Source: Xiphias gladius (taxonomy: Eukaryota > Chordata > Actinopteri > Istiophoriformes > Xiphiidae). Taken from it: 64,000 bases of DNA. Numbering within the stretch: the stretch's first letter is position 1; every line of letters begins with the position of its first letter. The notes under the pieces were generated by a model. That model was not told the DNA's origin, did no database searches, and saw nothing but the letters and a program-made list of their open reading frames with translations. Below, one piece after another: positions 12,258-32,996 of this stretch. The position numbers were made by a program, and so were the translations under genes. The DNA is taken from NCBI RefSeq assembly GCF_016859285.1, contig NC_053418.1, forward strand, positions 25,317,829 through 25,381,828, in the 5' to 3' direction.

Positions 12258-14345
12258 GAGTCAATTGTAAATTCCAGGGTAAGTAAGCGGACTTGTTTCA
12301 GTCTCACACGTGAAACCTTGCTTCTGGAAGTAATAGTAATGAAGATGGTTTTTTTGTTTGCTTGTTTGTTTTCCAGTTAAAGGAAATGCCTTCAGAAGGA
12401 AAATATCAGCAAAAGGCTTTTGCACCCCTTGTTTTGCCAGTCAAAGGAATTGGTTGGCTTCAACCACGTTTCTTTGAACGGTTGTCATTTTCCGCAAAAT
12501 GAGCCAATTTGAGAACCCTACCAGCGAAATTAACCTGTTTCCTACCTGGAATTGTATATTTAATTTTATTTATTTTGAAAAATTAATGATGTAAGATATG
12601 TCACTACTGTAAATTAACTTGCTTTTTTATCTGCTGCTGAACAGTTTCTACTTTATACCAGGTTTCTTATGCAATTTAGTGGTCAAGATTGTGTAAAACA
12701 AAACGAAAGCCCGTTATCATTAGGTCATCACTTGTCCTCCCTGCTGCACACTTGCCACCAGATTACTGTCGGCCCAGCAAATCTCTGTCAATAGATGTTA
12801 TTATTTTCAACACTGTCACTGAATCACTGCTGCCTTTTGTTGGCTTCACTTCCTCACAGTTTGCTTGTTGTTTAGAGGGACAGGTTGACAACTTCTTTTA
12901 GAGGGACTTGTAAAGAACTTTCGTAGTCTATTTTTTTCTGAGAAACAGCCTCCTGTTAGCATTTTCTTCTTATGCTAGTGTATGTCAGAGGTATAAAACC
13001 ATGACTCTTAAACTTGCATGATCCACTCAAACAGCTCTGTTATCTATTATTGCCAGCTGTGGACATATAAATGGAACGGCTTACTCAGTGATTGTAAGGG
13101 TTATTGTTTTCTAAGATAATGACTTCCACAAGCACAGCTAATGCTGACAGAAGGTTCGTGCCAACGTCTCAGGATCAAAAGTTATCATGGTTTGGATAAG
13201 CAATCAGTAAAAGATAAACCTCAAAGATTTCTGACCTTTTCCCTTTACGTGTGGCCCTCATCCTGGGTGAAGATGTCTATTAATTATCACTTAGTCTAAT
13301 GTCTTTTCATAACGTTATTATAAATCATGGACAACCAAAAACAGTCTTTGAAAATAACCTAAGCTGTGATTATTCCACATGTGTACTGGTCAACTGGCAT
13401 GTGAGCTTACCTCAATTTAAAAGGATAACAAATTTGATAAGGTTTATGGTTGTCTGAGTTGGTAATCTATTAACATGGGCAATTGTAGGGGCTCCATAGT
13501 AGAATTAGGCTAGTCGTTCTTACCTTCATTGTTGTGGCACATCTGGCTTTCGATCAGTGTGTGGGTTAAATGATGATGTGTCACATTCACTCGTGGGTTT
13601 AGACTCTGAGGACTTGGGGTAGATTGTTGAGTAAAGCTCTTTAATTATATCAACATCTTGAGTCTGATTGGTGCATACTTAGATAATATTTATCGCCTTT
13701 ACTTAATCACTGAATTTGGGTTGTAGTTCTTGATAGAGACTTGGAGAAGATAACATAAATAAGTGTTGTGATGGGAGATGAACACAATCCTGGATCTAGG
13801 TTTTATTTTTAAAGAACATACACAGTAGTGTTCGGGTGGAGTCTGGAAACCATTGGCTTATGTTCACTTTCATTTATGGTGTTGCTGACTATTAAGCCAT
13901 GATGAAATCTATTTTGAATTATGTTATACATGATTGATCTGTGACTGACATTGAAAAATAGCTAACCATCTTTTGGCGCATGCAATCAGGTTTGAGGGAG
14001 CTGGGTATGTTTAAATAGGATACCATTGTTAGTACACTCTGGGTGAATGTGATGTGTACAGTTATTAGATTTCTGTAGACTTGATGATCACATAACTGCT
14101 GTTGACATTACCTTTTTAAGTACGAATTTTCTAACCTCCCATGACCTCCTCTGACCGGTGTTCACTGTATTTGCACAGATTCGGTGCGTTTGAAATGTCA
14201 TTAAGCAATACGCTCTGAAAATGGTGTGTCCAGGTAATCCACCCTAATGCCATTATTTGTTTTGGGGTTTTTTTGTTTTGTTTTTTTTCATTTTGTGTCA
14301 ATGCAATGTATACTGAACATGATGCTCAATAAAGTGTGTAAACAG
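12258..14345 (+). other. ube2g1: ube2g1 3' UTR with one intron
   Basis: The last coding exon continues 21 nt past the stop and then shows a strong donor, CCAGG|GTAAGT, at 12279. A clean polypyrimidine acceptor ends at 12376, which gives a 98-bp intron wholly inside the 3' UTR. The terminal exon runs about 2 kb to an AATAAA at 14328-14333. The junction is too close to the stop to trigger the usual nonsense-mediated decay rule. No second gene is visible in the stretch. Confidence 0.6.
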
Positions 14346-14951
14346 AGTGGCTTGTAATTTTGTTTGTGTTTTACATTTTAGATGAGAACATGCTCTGGGT
14401 TCAAGTATATTAGACCTCTGCTCTGTAATCGGAGCCCTGGGAGTAGTGTCTCATTTCAGGGCTGGCTTCATTTCACACTAATAGGCTCTGCTGGCTGCAA
14501 CAGATACTGAGCCGATAAAGGTGCTAGCAACCCCTCTGACATATCAACAGGAAATATTGTGATTGTCCATGACAATGAGAAAGCGGGTTACATTTGTCGA
14601 GCACATGAAAAAAGAAACCTGTTAAAAAATGGAAGTGGCCACACCTTCATGAGGTAAGACAACAACACGAGAACTAATTACTGAATGATTGTAATTGATG
14701 GACTTATTTGTTCTTTTTTCAAATGGTGAAATTCTTGATTTTTTTAGGTCTGAAGAGTGTAACAAGAGATGCACAGATGGTGAGTCAGGTGTTCTTTCAA
14801 ATGCCAACCAGAAATATGAATAAAGCTGCTTTCATTCTTGAATTACAAAATGGAGAATTTGTGCTTCTGCAACTGCAGGTATAATTTTTCTCTTTGATTA
14901 TTAAACCAAACCTCTCATTCTCAGTGTAATGGCCTTCTCATATCCTTTCCA

Positions 14952-15443
14952 GTGATGAAAGTATGCATATCTTTAACTTAGGTGAAATTGGTAATACCAC
15001 AGTTTGAAATTATTATTTTTAGTAATACTTGTAAAAGTCCTGCATTCTAAATTTTAAGAGCAAAAGTACTGTAAGAAAAATATAATGATCAAAAGTGAAA
15101 GTACCTTTTGTGCAGAATGGCCCTTTTTGAGATTATATGTATATAGACATATTGATACAGATGCATCAACATATAAGCAGCATTGTAATGTAGCTAGTTG
15201 AGGTGGAGCTACTTTAAATAACTTTATATACTGCTGGTTTGTTAACATTTTAGGAGCTGATAACGTTTGTATGTAAAATGTTATTCTGGAAAATAATTAG
15301 TAACTACTTGTGTAGCTGTAAAATAAATGCACTAACAAATACAATATTTTCCTCTGAAGTGTAGTGGAGTACAAGTATAAAGTAGCATTAAATGAACATG
15401 GTCAAGTAAAGTTTATGTACCTCAAAATTGTACTTAAGTACAG
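14952..15443 (+). mobile_element. Teleost non-autonomous dispersed repeat (about 490 bp)
   Basis: Landmarks in order are AAAAGTCCTGCATTC, TGCAGAATGGCCC, GATGCATCAACAT, TAGTTGAGGTGGAGCTA, TTTATATACTGCTGG, TCCTCTGAAGTGTAGTGGAG, TATAAAGTAGCAT and the end CTCAAAATTGTACTTAAGTA. This is a very abundant percomorph repeat that I recognise from memory but cannot name with certainty. The copy is well diverged, with no coding capacity and no clear target duplication. It lies between ube2g1 and rad9b. Confidence 0.75.
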
Positions 15444-17145
15444 CCAACAAACAGTTTTAAAATGTTTAATTTTTACAAATGCATTTAACAAATGAAATCT
15501 AGCCTTGCTGTAACAAGTTCAGTAATGTGCTATGATACATCGGAATTACAATAATTTGCATTAAGAAGTATTATACTCCAAATGTGCTGCTTAAACAACA
15601 ACACAGATTTACCCAAATTGTCGGAAATGAGGCGTTGTAATGTCCAGTGTTGCCTCTTGGCAGGCCTCGAGTGTTCACCTGTTCAGCAAGTGAGGAAGAT
15701 GCACAGAGGAACACACATAAATGTGTCTGCAGGCAGCCAGCACATGAAGACAATACACATTCCCAAATATTTGATGCCTGCACCCTTCTTACAGGTAACA
15801 GTATTTAGAAACAGATGCTCAAACTAGTTTGCTTTGTCAAGGACCTTAAGATGTTTTGAATGAGATGATTCTAATATTTCTTTGATGTAACAAGGTTACT
15901 GTCATTCTGCCATGTACAATCACAGCAGTTCTTTGTCTTAACCTCAGAGCCCTGCCCTTACAGCTGGACAGAGACGCAACCTTTGCAGTATAGCAAATGT
16001 TTACAGCACAGAGCACATGAGACGACAGATGAAACAGCACTATCTCAATGTGCTGCACACGTGTTCAATCAGGTGTGTACCCAAATGTCTCAAACATAAA
16101 CATCTGACCACTACCATCCGTCTGATGTTGTGTTTTGAATCTCCTAGGTCAGAATCCCACCTGCAGAAGGAGGTGTGGGAATCATCAACATGGAGGAAAT
16201 AGCACAGTCACAAAGGATGCAGGGAAGGCAGCGGAGGCAAAGGCAAAGCCACAAGGGCATAGGAAAGGCAGCAGCAGTAGCAGCACAGCTAATTCTGATG
16301 TCATACTTCCAAAAATACTCCACAGATGAGGGATATGATAGCAAATTGTGTAACTATGTTGAAGGCTTTAACCTTATAGATATTGTTTATGTTGATTTTG
16401 GTATCAACACCTGTTCTTTTGTTGCACAGTTTTTCAAATATGACTTAATGTCCTTAGACAAGAATGGTATGCATGTCAGTTTTATACAGAGCTACACATA
16501 TTACAAGCACTTCTGCATTTACAGTACTAGCTCTGTTTGTTGGATGTCTAGCTGTAGTAGTTGTCACAAAGTGTATTTGTATTCTTAATAATGCTATTAC
16601 CCATTATACCATAATAAATATTGATTGGAGTATTGGATATTCTGTTTTCCCTAAATTCTATCAGTCAGGATATATTTATGCAGTATCCTTTCTGAGGATA
16701 CAGGTTTTATGTGAAGCATTTGTTACAGAACTTGAGACTTGTGTATTTTTCATTTGAGAAAGCATTATTCCACGATTAAGTGGAGCTAGGTGGAAGCTAT
16801 AATCAATGTGCTTTATATCTGGCAATGTAACATAACGGTCCTGAATGGTATCCTTTACATTAATTTTATTTATTTTTATTATTGCCCTGCATGCTTATTA
16901 AGTATTATAATAACATGCATGTTCTTTTTCGTATGACTAACATCTGTCCAGGGAGTACAGATGAAAAATAGGCTTTTTCTCCAACGATTGTGCATTAACA
17001 GCAACGTTCACTGTTGCTTTTAAATAAGCCAGTAAATAAAGACAATTTCTTCAAGTGAATCAAAAATATTAAATTATACATGTGGCAGGAGAGGAGCCCA
17101 TTAAAGCCAAATTAGCCCTTATGTCAGCATCATTGTATTTATTTA
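15444..17145. other. Intergenic between ube2g1 and rad9b, no gene recognised
   Basis: AT-rich sequence. A few open frames of up to about 137 codons occur (for example 16175-16588), but they have no splice context, no compositional bias and no resemblance to a family I know. They are treated as chance. Confidence 0.5.
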
Positions 17146-17231
17146 CTTAGCTAAGCTAATTAGCATTCAACAGACTAATGTTGGCCTCTGCTGCGCACTT
17201 TTCGCCCAATTAAACTCAACTAACAGCCAAT

Positions 17232-23898
<6,667 letters not shown>

Positions 23899-24180
23899 GA
23901 ACAGAGCTGCCACTCATTTCTCATCTTGACTTTTTGTGCTGCTGTATGCCACAACATTCAATGGTAGAACGGTTTATGATGATATAAATTGAATGTACAC
24001 TGCATTCTAAGTAGGTTTTAAGCATTTTGTTTATAGCTCAAATGTTGCTTTGCCTGTTTAAACTGTTTACAAAGTGTTAAGTTTCCCCAAATTGTTCAGT
24101 TGGAAAGTCAAGAGAATGTATTTACAATGATTATTTGTCAAAGAATATATCAATTAAAATGTTACGTAATTTTAGTGTGT
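23899..24180 (+). other. rad9b: rad9b 3' UTR
   Basis: AT-rich sequence follows the rad9b stop at 23896-23898. An ATTAAA signal at 24153-24158 is the likely polyadenylation site, giving a short 3' UTR of about 280 nt. The neighbouring pptc7 gene is on the other strand and converges on this point. Confidence 0.5.
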
Positions 24181-24650
24181 AAAATACATGTTATAGTAAT
24201 CAAAGAAAAATACTGTTTGGCCTTGTCTGTGAAAACATTACCTCAGCTTGAAGATGCCACACCTGTCTGTCGAATGTAGTATGCCTGACGTCTGAGAAAT
24301 GAGAGAGTGCACACAAATCGTACAAGGCGTTCCTTAAGCATTATCTTTTTGTGGCTTGCACAACAGCATGAATTCAGTGAAGTAAACACTGGGTGCAGAA
24401 TTAAATGGGATAGTCATGATGGGAAAATAAAGCCCTAGAGGCACATCTGAAGAAAAAGCCTCTGCAATGTACCTTTCAAGACTCAAGTTCACCAGAGAGT
24501 GTTCTGAAACCAACTGCAGATTTATGCTCATATCACAGTCATCAAATACAGCAGGATAATAAATACTATACCCTTTATTTATATATTGTACAGATTTGAA
24601 AATGTTTCTTTACAGAGCTTATGGCTGATCTTACACACACACACACACAC

Positions 24651-24710
<60 letters not shown>

Positions 24711-26787
24711 TTATTTTGTGTGTGTGTGGACATGCTGTGGTTGTAACAAAGTATAGGAAGATAACGTTGATGGGAAACGAAAGGGAAGAGTGTCAGGGCA
24801 GGTATGAGTCAGGAAACAGGAAACACAAAGCTGAGAGTGGTAACATCTGAATGGGATAATTGCTTTGTAAAATTGTTAAGGCTGCTTAGATTGTCCTCAG
24901 TGCTATAATACTTAAATTTCACATTTTGAACATTCACTAATCTCTCTGCTCTTCCATGCCCATCAGCCCCATTTCAAAATGACATCTGACACTGCTGTCT
25001 TCCAGTGTGAACTTGTCAGATTAGGTTGGGAAACAGTCGATTAGACAGTGGAGATTGTAAACAGTGATCTGAAGACCCACAGGGAGGATTTTCTAAGCAT
25101 GGGCTGGCTTTGTCACTATTCCTAAACTCCTGACTGACTGCAGAGAAGCAGATTTCAGGAGAAAAAAGGTTGAACATGCTGTAGTTGAAAAGACCTAGTG
25201 TTAAGACAGCAGGGCATGATGGGAAAGCTGTTTTGTCTCTTATGGCTACTTCACAGTTTCAGGCTTTGTGCTCTGTACCTGGCACATAGTCGGGTTTTAA
25301 GGAATTATGGAAATTTCTGCCAGTATCAACAACACCTGATACAAGGCACATCATCACAACATTACACTAAATATGGATTTTTACAAAGAAATATTTTTAA
25401 ATGTGGGTAAAAGTTGCAGTAAATGCAGAGTGCAAATCCATAGTGATGTGATGGAAACATGAGCATTTTTCACTTGAAAACCTGCAGTGACCTGACTTAT
25501 GAATGTGCCATTGGAGCTCTACAGCAGAAGGGAGAAAGAAGAAAAGGAAACACTGATTGTGAACAACAGTTTCTAAAGCTACTCTGATGTGGTGATCAGT
25601 CCAAAGAATTCAACAATCCCTCTGAACAAAGAAGTTACAAAAATACATTTGGTCAGTTGACCAACTTCCACTGTGTTGAGCTTTTTCAGATATGCTTTTT
25701 AAGCTTGTGCGTTTAAGGCTGCAAGACCAATTCAGCCCAGTGGATATAAAGAAGTCTGTAGCCTTCACATCCATTTCATACACACTAACTACACATATCA
25801 ATGGACACACTGACAAGCACGTGATTGCATTCATCAACCAAACATATTCATACACACCTCACATGTAACCACAATCAAGCAGTAGCAGCAGCTGTGAGAT
25901 TAAAGGGAGGGCATCAGTTTGACACAACATATCTCCAGAGGCTTTTGAACTGAAAAATACTCTTCCCAGGAAGTAACAAAATATGTGCAAGACATGAATT
26001 GCACCGGTATGGAAAAGGCAGCTGCCGCTCTTCTTTGTGAAATCGTATTGGATAAACCTGGCCAAAGAAACTAACCACAGATGTATAAATGTCACATACA
26101 CTAATTTTTTCCAAACATATTAACAAAACATCCCACAACAGCACACCAGCCATCTCATTATCTAACATATGCTCCCTGCACCCCCATACAAGGTTCCAGG
26201 CCCTTTGACCAACATCCGCTTGCACAAAGCAGGCCATTTATTAAGCCCTAATGCTGCCATTTCCTGTGCACTTCCCTCCTTGACAGTACTTGTCGACTGT
26301 ATCTCTCCCTTCTGGCAGCCCAGTGTGGTGCCACTTTAACAGTCTAACATCTACTGTCTGGCTACATCTGCCCCCATCTCTGAAACTCAATTTCCTCCCT
26401 GCCCAAATCACCCATCAGAGAAAGACGACTTATCCTCCTCATCTCCAACATGCCCAGTGACTGCTTATCCCCGGATATGGGATTATCCACTGAGCACTGG
26501 AACACTGCAAAGATGCCAACACTGCAGCCTGGCCAAGAGGATGTGGCAGGCCTCTGGTCCTCTTTATTCAGCAACTCTCTGATGCACATGATCACAGAGA
26601 AGTGGACTTGAAGGAGTTCTCTTGGGGGGTAGAAGGGGATGATGGTCAGCTGGGGGTTGAGGCAGAGTAGAACCAGTGTATGCGGGGGAAGCATCTGGCA
26701 TTAGTCCCTCATCCTGGCCAGCAGGAATCAAAGCAGTCCATCCCCTGCAGAGGCAGATGCTCCCTTGTCACAGCTCCGCACTGACTC
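24181..26787 (-). other. pptc7: pptc7 3' UTR and intergenic DNA
   Basis: This is the sequence downstream of the pptc7 stop. Minus-strand AATAAA signals occur near 26563, 26235 and 24574, so the 3' UTR could be about 0.2 to 2.2 kb; the sequence alone does not decide. Open frames here (for example minus-strand frames near 25.6-26.7 kb) resemble nothing known and are treated as chance. Confidence 0.4.
24633..24729. repeat. Compound microsatellite (AC)n-(TA)n-(TG)n
   Basis: About 9 AC units run into a T5 spacer, then more than 20 TA units, then a short TG run. The AC and TG ends are reverse complements, so the strand can fold as a hairpin. It lies at the distal end of the possible pptc7 3' UTR. 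Confidence 0.9.
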
Positions 26788-29700
26788 TTAGTCAGTGTAC
26801 TCTGCCACTATGGACAGCAGTACTGTGATGTCATCTGGCTTTCCTCCTGGAACAAAAAAAAGTGTCCTGTTAGGATGGTACTCATCAAAAATGTTGTTTT
26901 AACATTTCATACCTAGAAAATATTCATGTCATGTGCCATTTTCCACCTATTTAATAAAGCTTTGAAGAGCAACGGGACACAAGCGTCAGTTTCCGTTTGG
27001 TCAAGTGGAACTGAGACACATACCTCTTACATTCAGTCCATTGTCACAGGCAAACTGTGCAAAAGGCGACATGTAGTTGGGGTCATATGCCAGTACATGG
27101 GCCTGCTCTGCAATGCTCCGGGCAGTCTGCTGGATGCTCTCATAATTTGTGTTCTGAGGAACAAAAACAAAGCAGGGATGAAGTTTATATTCCAGACATA
27201 TTTTTCATTCCACTCCCACCAGCAAACCTGTTCGTGACTTGCCTTAAGCTTCTTCAGCTCTTGCAAGATCATGTAGTCAGGCATGTTGTCAAAGAGCCCA
27301 TCAGTAGCAGTGAGGATGATGTCACCCAGCTGGACATCGAAGGAAGAGCTGTCTGCCGCATCAGGGCTGAAGGCACAGAAACAGTAAAGTCAGGCAGAGA
27401 ACACTAAGTGATTCAGTTCTAAAATGTGATTTTTTTTTCACTGAAATAAAAACTAAGAAGCATTAATAAGGCTATGACTGAATGAATGTGTCCTGTCTTT
27501 CTCTCTCCCTTCCCTAACTCTTTAGTTTTTACATCACCATACAGGGGGGTCCTGTCTGACCTGATGGATTACAGGCCAGACTCGCAGTTGCTACAGATAT
27601 TTCATATTGGCTAGAGAAAATGAATCACGTGCTGGATGAGGATAAATTCAAGGAATAATCACATGAAGCTTTTGGAAAGAACACTCAGGTCCAATAAAAG
27701 GTGCTACCCTTTATGATGACGGGTGCTACAAATACATATTGGCAGGAACCACGTTAGTCTGCCAGTGTCAAATTCGCTTCTTGGAAAATGCCCTTATCCT
27801 GCTGCACAAGCCCCTAGCCAGTTATGAATGTTATTCATTACAAACTGTCTGGACTGCATCATGACACACGGAGCCGAAGCCCCCAGGAACAGCTTGTCCC
27901 GTCCTGTGATTTCGATGGAGCTGAAATTGCAGGTCACATGAAAACAAAAACAAAAAAACGACTAAAACTTTTCCCAGCAGACAGGGAGAGCCCTGGAAAG
28001 ACAATAATGCACACGCGATAAGGGAAAGCAGAGTGAGAAGTGCTTGAGGAATTGGAAGAAACTGTTTCTACATAAACATTTGATGAACAGATGTAATTGG
28101 ACTGAATGGGCCATCATGTTTGGATAAATCATCCATTGTTTGACACATCCATGAGCAGAAGTGATTTCTCAAATGCCAAGGACAGACACTTTAGATAACT
28201 ATACTCTGACGGCTCTGAGGTGTCGGATTTTCAGCTCTAACTATAAAGACAATTCTCACGCCATGTGATGCAAGTTTTGACCCTTGCACTCGTTTCTCTT
28301 GGGTGCTATGTTAGTGATTTAGGATTGGAAGCTTAATCTGCTGTTGCACTCAGTGTAAATCACTGTGTAAATCCTTTACCTGAATGACTAAAATGCACAA
28401 ATTAAAAACACTGTCATTTTAAGAACCACATTAAATCCACAACAACTATTGGAACTCATCAGTTGAAACTGAACTGGGGTCATTTACAAGAAATAAAAAT
28501 AAAACACTCTTCATTCTGTACCACTGGCGACATGCAGTTCAGGTTCATTCGTGGTTCTTCTTCCATCAATTTTTGAGAAACACTTTTAAGAGGCTCAAAC
28601 TAACCAGCCCGTTTCAAGACTGAGCAAGTGAAAAGGTGGCCAAGCCTGCTTGTGTAGGATAGGCTCTACACTCTTCAGTTTGCTCATCAGCCCACAGACT
28701 TTGACCCTTTAAGAGGGAAAGCTTGGCAAACATCCAACGCTAGCCCTGCACTCTACTGACATCTACGGTGCTGCTGCTTGGCACGCCACAGTAACGAGCC
28801 ACAGCAGCACGTGGCCCCCGACACACTGCTACACACAGCTCAACACAGCTACATTCACTAAACACTGCTGTGTGTGAGGAACAAAAGCCCGACAAAATGC
28901 TCTGCAGAACAGTTTATTACAGCTAAGCGCCTTTGTTATGCATGCATGTGATCTGTATTGTTCTCAGGGTGTGTAGGGCTTTATCACAACTGCTGTACAG
29001 AACACGGTTATGATCTCTCTATCAACTGTTCCATTAACTATTCAGTACACCCCACCCACACCCCCGCAAGTGCTGTCCCTAACAGTCAAATTCAGTGGTG
29101 ATTGCAGCAGATGTATGACACAGTCTATTGGTTGTCTCACCTGTCACTGAGGACGGCCCCCTCAGCCCCCGGGGGAGCGATGGACAGCTGGAAGGGCGTG
29201 TTGAAGTAGTGCTGCTGCTCGTCTGAGCGGTGGACGACCTCCCCTCCCCGGACCACTAGGAAGCCGGAGTCTCCCAAGTTTGCAGTGTGCAGCCGGTGAC
29301 TCTGCCGGTCCAAAACCACAATGCAGGCCGTGCTACTACCTGCAGACATACGCAGATGCACAAATACATTTCTTTGCAGTTTCAATTTCAATGCAAAGGT
29401 TTGCAATATCCTACCAAAAAAAACAAAAAAAACCAAATAAGGTTTAACAATCATCGGTGCATCATCAGCTGGGTCTAGGTCAATGTACACCTTAACCACA
29501 TAGCACTCATGACAAAACAAAACTAAAAAGTAGAGCAAAATTGAAATTTTGAAAATGTATATTCTTTAGGGCACATTGTGTTTTTTTTTTAAATAGAACA
29601 TGGGTTTGGCAATATTATCTTACACTCACTGTAGTCTACAACCGTGACTAGTTGCTATAAGATGGAACTGCTTGTACATATGAAATTTCAGGAATGGGTC

Positions 29701-32700
29701 ATGATGGGTAAATAATGTTTGGAGGCAAACATAGAAACATCAGTGATCATTTCACAAAGGTGTGTCAGTAAAAGTCGCATTTCATATGCGAGCCCTTTTT
29801 CACGGCAGACATTTTGACTTATAGGACAAGCATAAGGTTTAGCACATCTGCTACTAATGACATTAACCAAGGCTCTGTTCTATTATAGTGTCCTAGTAAA
29901 CCATGACAGTGTGGTAATGAGCCAGCATGAATACCAGGACCCTGAAACTGAAGCAGCTAAATGGAATTCAGCAATGATTAATTTCATTATTTAAACCTGT
30001 GCTTTTCCTTCTGTGACATGTCAAACTAACTTCTGTGAAAGAAGACCCGTAATGATGAAATGTTTTGAAATTTACGCTATAGATTTTCTATTTTAAACAC
30101 ACAATTTTCATAAAAATGTCTGGATGGAGGCAAAGCTGCAGACAAAATGAAACCAAGTTTTTCCTCTTGACTTTCTACAACTACACAGCTTAGAACATTA
30201 TGCTACGTTTATGGAGGATTACCCATCTAAAGTGCATTTGGGAGACTGAGACTGGGAGATGGTGAAGAGGAAACATGAGATGGTGAAGCAGGCGGACAGC
30301 GTGCAGCCACACCCTGCTGGTGATTCATCTGGCACACCAAAATATGCACTCTGGGATCAACCTTCAAAACCCCTCACGCACTGTGACTCACTCCCTTTCT
30401 TCTCTGTTTTCTCTCCAGCAGTACAATTACACACACTGCCGGCCTCAAGAACATTCCCTCGGCCGTGAAGTAACAGCACAATACAGTGTTGTTTCCCCTG
30501 CCGCACATGTGATAACGGGGTGGAAAAGTACTGAAACTCACAGAGACAGAAATCTGTCTTTGTAACACTTGATCGCTGATGCTACATGTTTGTGCACGCT
30601 TTGTTGTCGGGAAGTGGTGCAAAGGAGGAAAGGGATTCTGGAAGTGAACTGCATGGGGCAGGTCGGGACTTGGGACATTCCCAGGACTTCTTAATGGGAT
30701 CTGGCAGTTCTCTGAGTCATGATTCAAAAATCTCCATCCAGCCACCACTAAACAGACCAGATGGAAATAAACAACCCAGCCCTAAAACGTGTACTCAGAT
30801 CCAAACCATATGACAAAATATACTGTTTCATGGGCAGGCACAGTATGCCTTTACACAGCATCGATTGACATACATTGTCCTGCAGAGTGCGTGGCTTAGG
30901 AGGCTCTAAATTAGTTTAGTGAGCTTTTTAAAAAGGTGAGGGGCATTGAGTAGGATAACAAGGAGTACCAGAATCTGTAGCCCCATGAAAACATGTTTAA
31001 TATGAATGCTTCAGAAAACGAGACCTGAGCAGTCTTGGAACCTGTGTTGAGGTCTTTAAGGCATGATACTGTCCAATTTACTCTAACGTGCCTTTAAAAC
31101 AAATTTAAGTGGGCATGAATCTGAACATTGATATCATGTGTTTCCAGTGTCTTCACTCACCCAGCAGTGGCACTTTGTTCTGCAGCAGCTCGTAGTAGCT
31201 GGTCGTGAGGACTCCCACAGGGTTACTGGGAACAAAGCGTCCTTCCTTCACCAGCCGCTCACATGTCTTCATCAGTGTACCTGAAAACTGTGACGGGTCC
31301 ACGCCATAGTCTCGCCAGCCACCTACTCCATCTGCCACACCTAAAAAAAGACAGGTGTTGATTTAGCGATTGCAAATCATATTTTTCCCATTTATTTTAG
31401 TTTCAAAACCCTGCTTCCTTTACTAACATTTGTATTAACTATTGTACACAATGCTGCTTGTTAAACCCAACCAGGGAACTAAGTGTTCCCATTAAGACAA
31501 TAAAGATTTGAAATGAAGGTGAGCAAAAAAATACAGTAATCATTTTTGACATTCCTCAGAGTTGTTCCACAAGTGACACACAAGGACAATGCCATGCAGC
31601 TGCACAATAAAGAAAAACAAAGGGCACTTTCACCAAGATCCAAAAAGGACATCCAGTACAGAAAAAAAAAAAAAAAAAAAAAAAACAGAGTTCAAGAAAT
31701 GAAGGCCCTGTCACAGAATGTATGAAACAACCTCCATCTATAAAGTAGTTTATCTTTGACCTGTCAGGCTTTCAGATATTTCTGATAATGTTAAATAGAG
31801 TCTATCTGGTCATCTACAGAGGTTAACAGTTATTTCAAGTTACTACATATCGCTTATTACATATACTTTGGTTGTCTCTCTCAAAACCTAAAAGTCTGTA
31901 CCCTTAGTTAAATGCACAAAATCCGTAAGTGAAGCCTTTATCAATCTTTGTAAAGAAACATGCTGTGTTTTGTAGGCTAACAAGTGTGCTTGTTCCCATA
32001 GGAGCATCTAGCCAAGTCCGGGATTTTCCTAGAAAGGAAACTTTAGCTTTGTCACTCCCAGGACGCCAGCATCTGCTCCACTGACCATACAAGGATGGCC
32101 CTCTGCTTCTTCTCAGCCTGTGCCAGAACAGAGTAACGGGCCTGCTTAATGCAGAAACACAACCTTGTGACTAATCAACCTTCAAAAGCCTTCCAAAAAT
32201 AACCTGACTTGGTAAAAGGATGTCCTGATGTTTATGTTTCCTTGTGTCTCTTGATTAACTCGGTATGCAGAGACATTCAGGAGAGCTGCAGTCCTGCAGG
32301 TGTAAGATTACTGGCTGCTTATTTGAGATACGAGGCTTCTGTGCTGAAGAGTGTTTTTTTAAATCATCCCCCAATAGAGCAGACTTTAAAAGCTGCACTG
32401 TTTTTGTTTACTTAAGACAATGATGGTGTGAGGAAGGAAAGAACTCACACAATGTGAATCCAGGGGTTCAGGTTCAAGCCTACTAATTACACAGAGGATG
32501 GGTATTGCAGGTAATCAATACTGAACAAAAAACAGATACTGAAGTACAGTGATGTGATGTTGGCAGTGGATCAGCCCATGTGAAAGTCCTCAGTGTGCTC
32601 TTCCATGAGGCCTCTGGGCTGTATAATTCTTAATTAAGCAAATTGGTCACACGTGCAGTCCTTCATATCAGGTATTTCAGCCCTCAGATAAAGGAGGTGA

Positions 32701-32996
32701 CCTCTGGCTTATCAGCCACGTCATAGCCAGTTTATTCAGACTGGTGTCGCATTGCTTGGTCAATGTTTTTACAGCTAACAAATCAGACACTCACCCAAAA
32801 CATCGGCGGATCTGTGCCGGGCAATGAAGCACGCGTCGTCCCCATAGCACATTCCTTTCTTCAGGATGCCTTTACGGAAATCCTTGCCGAAGCCGCAGCT
32901 CGCTGTCACCAGGCTGTAGTCGCGGCTGTCTGTCTGAGAGAGTCCGCCGATGACAGCTCTGGCAACCAGTCTACCGTACGACAGCACGGACAACAT
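26788..32996 (-). CDS. pptc7: PP2C-type mitochondrial phosphatase PPTC7, 6 exons, 297 aa
   Basis: PPTC7 is a PP2C-fold Mn/Mg-dependent phosphatase. In mammals it is mitochondrial, supports coenzyme Q synthesis and protein import, and restrains BNIP3/NIX mitophagy. Coding exons on the minus strand, 5' to 3': 32795-32996, 31161-31340, 29141-29339, 27243-27366, 27024-27153, 26788-26846; the 894 nt close in frame. The N-terminus [15 protein letters not shown] has the basic, hydrophobic character of a mitochondrial presequence. PP2C metal-site motifs are visible as [25 protein letters not shown] and TATDGLFDN. The C-terminus reads [17 protein letters not shown] as in human. Human PPTC7 is 304 aa; the glycine run after GGLSQTD is absent here, which accounts for the difference. 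The intron after 27243-27366 uses a GC donor (AAG|GCAAGT). A codon just upstream of the ATG reads GTG, so the start is 32996. Confidence 0.96.
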
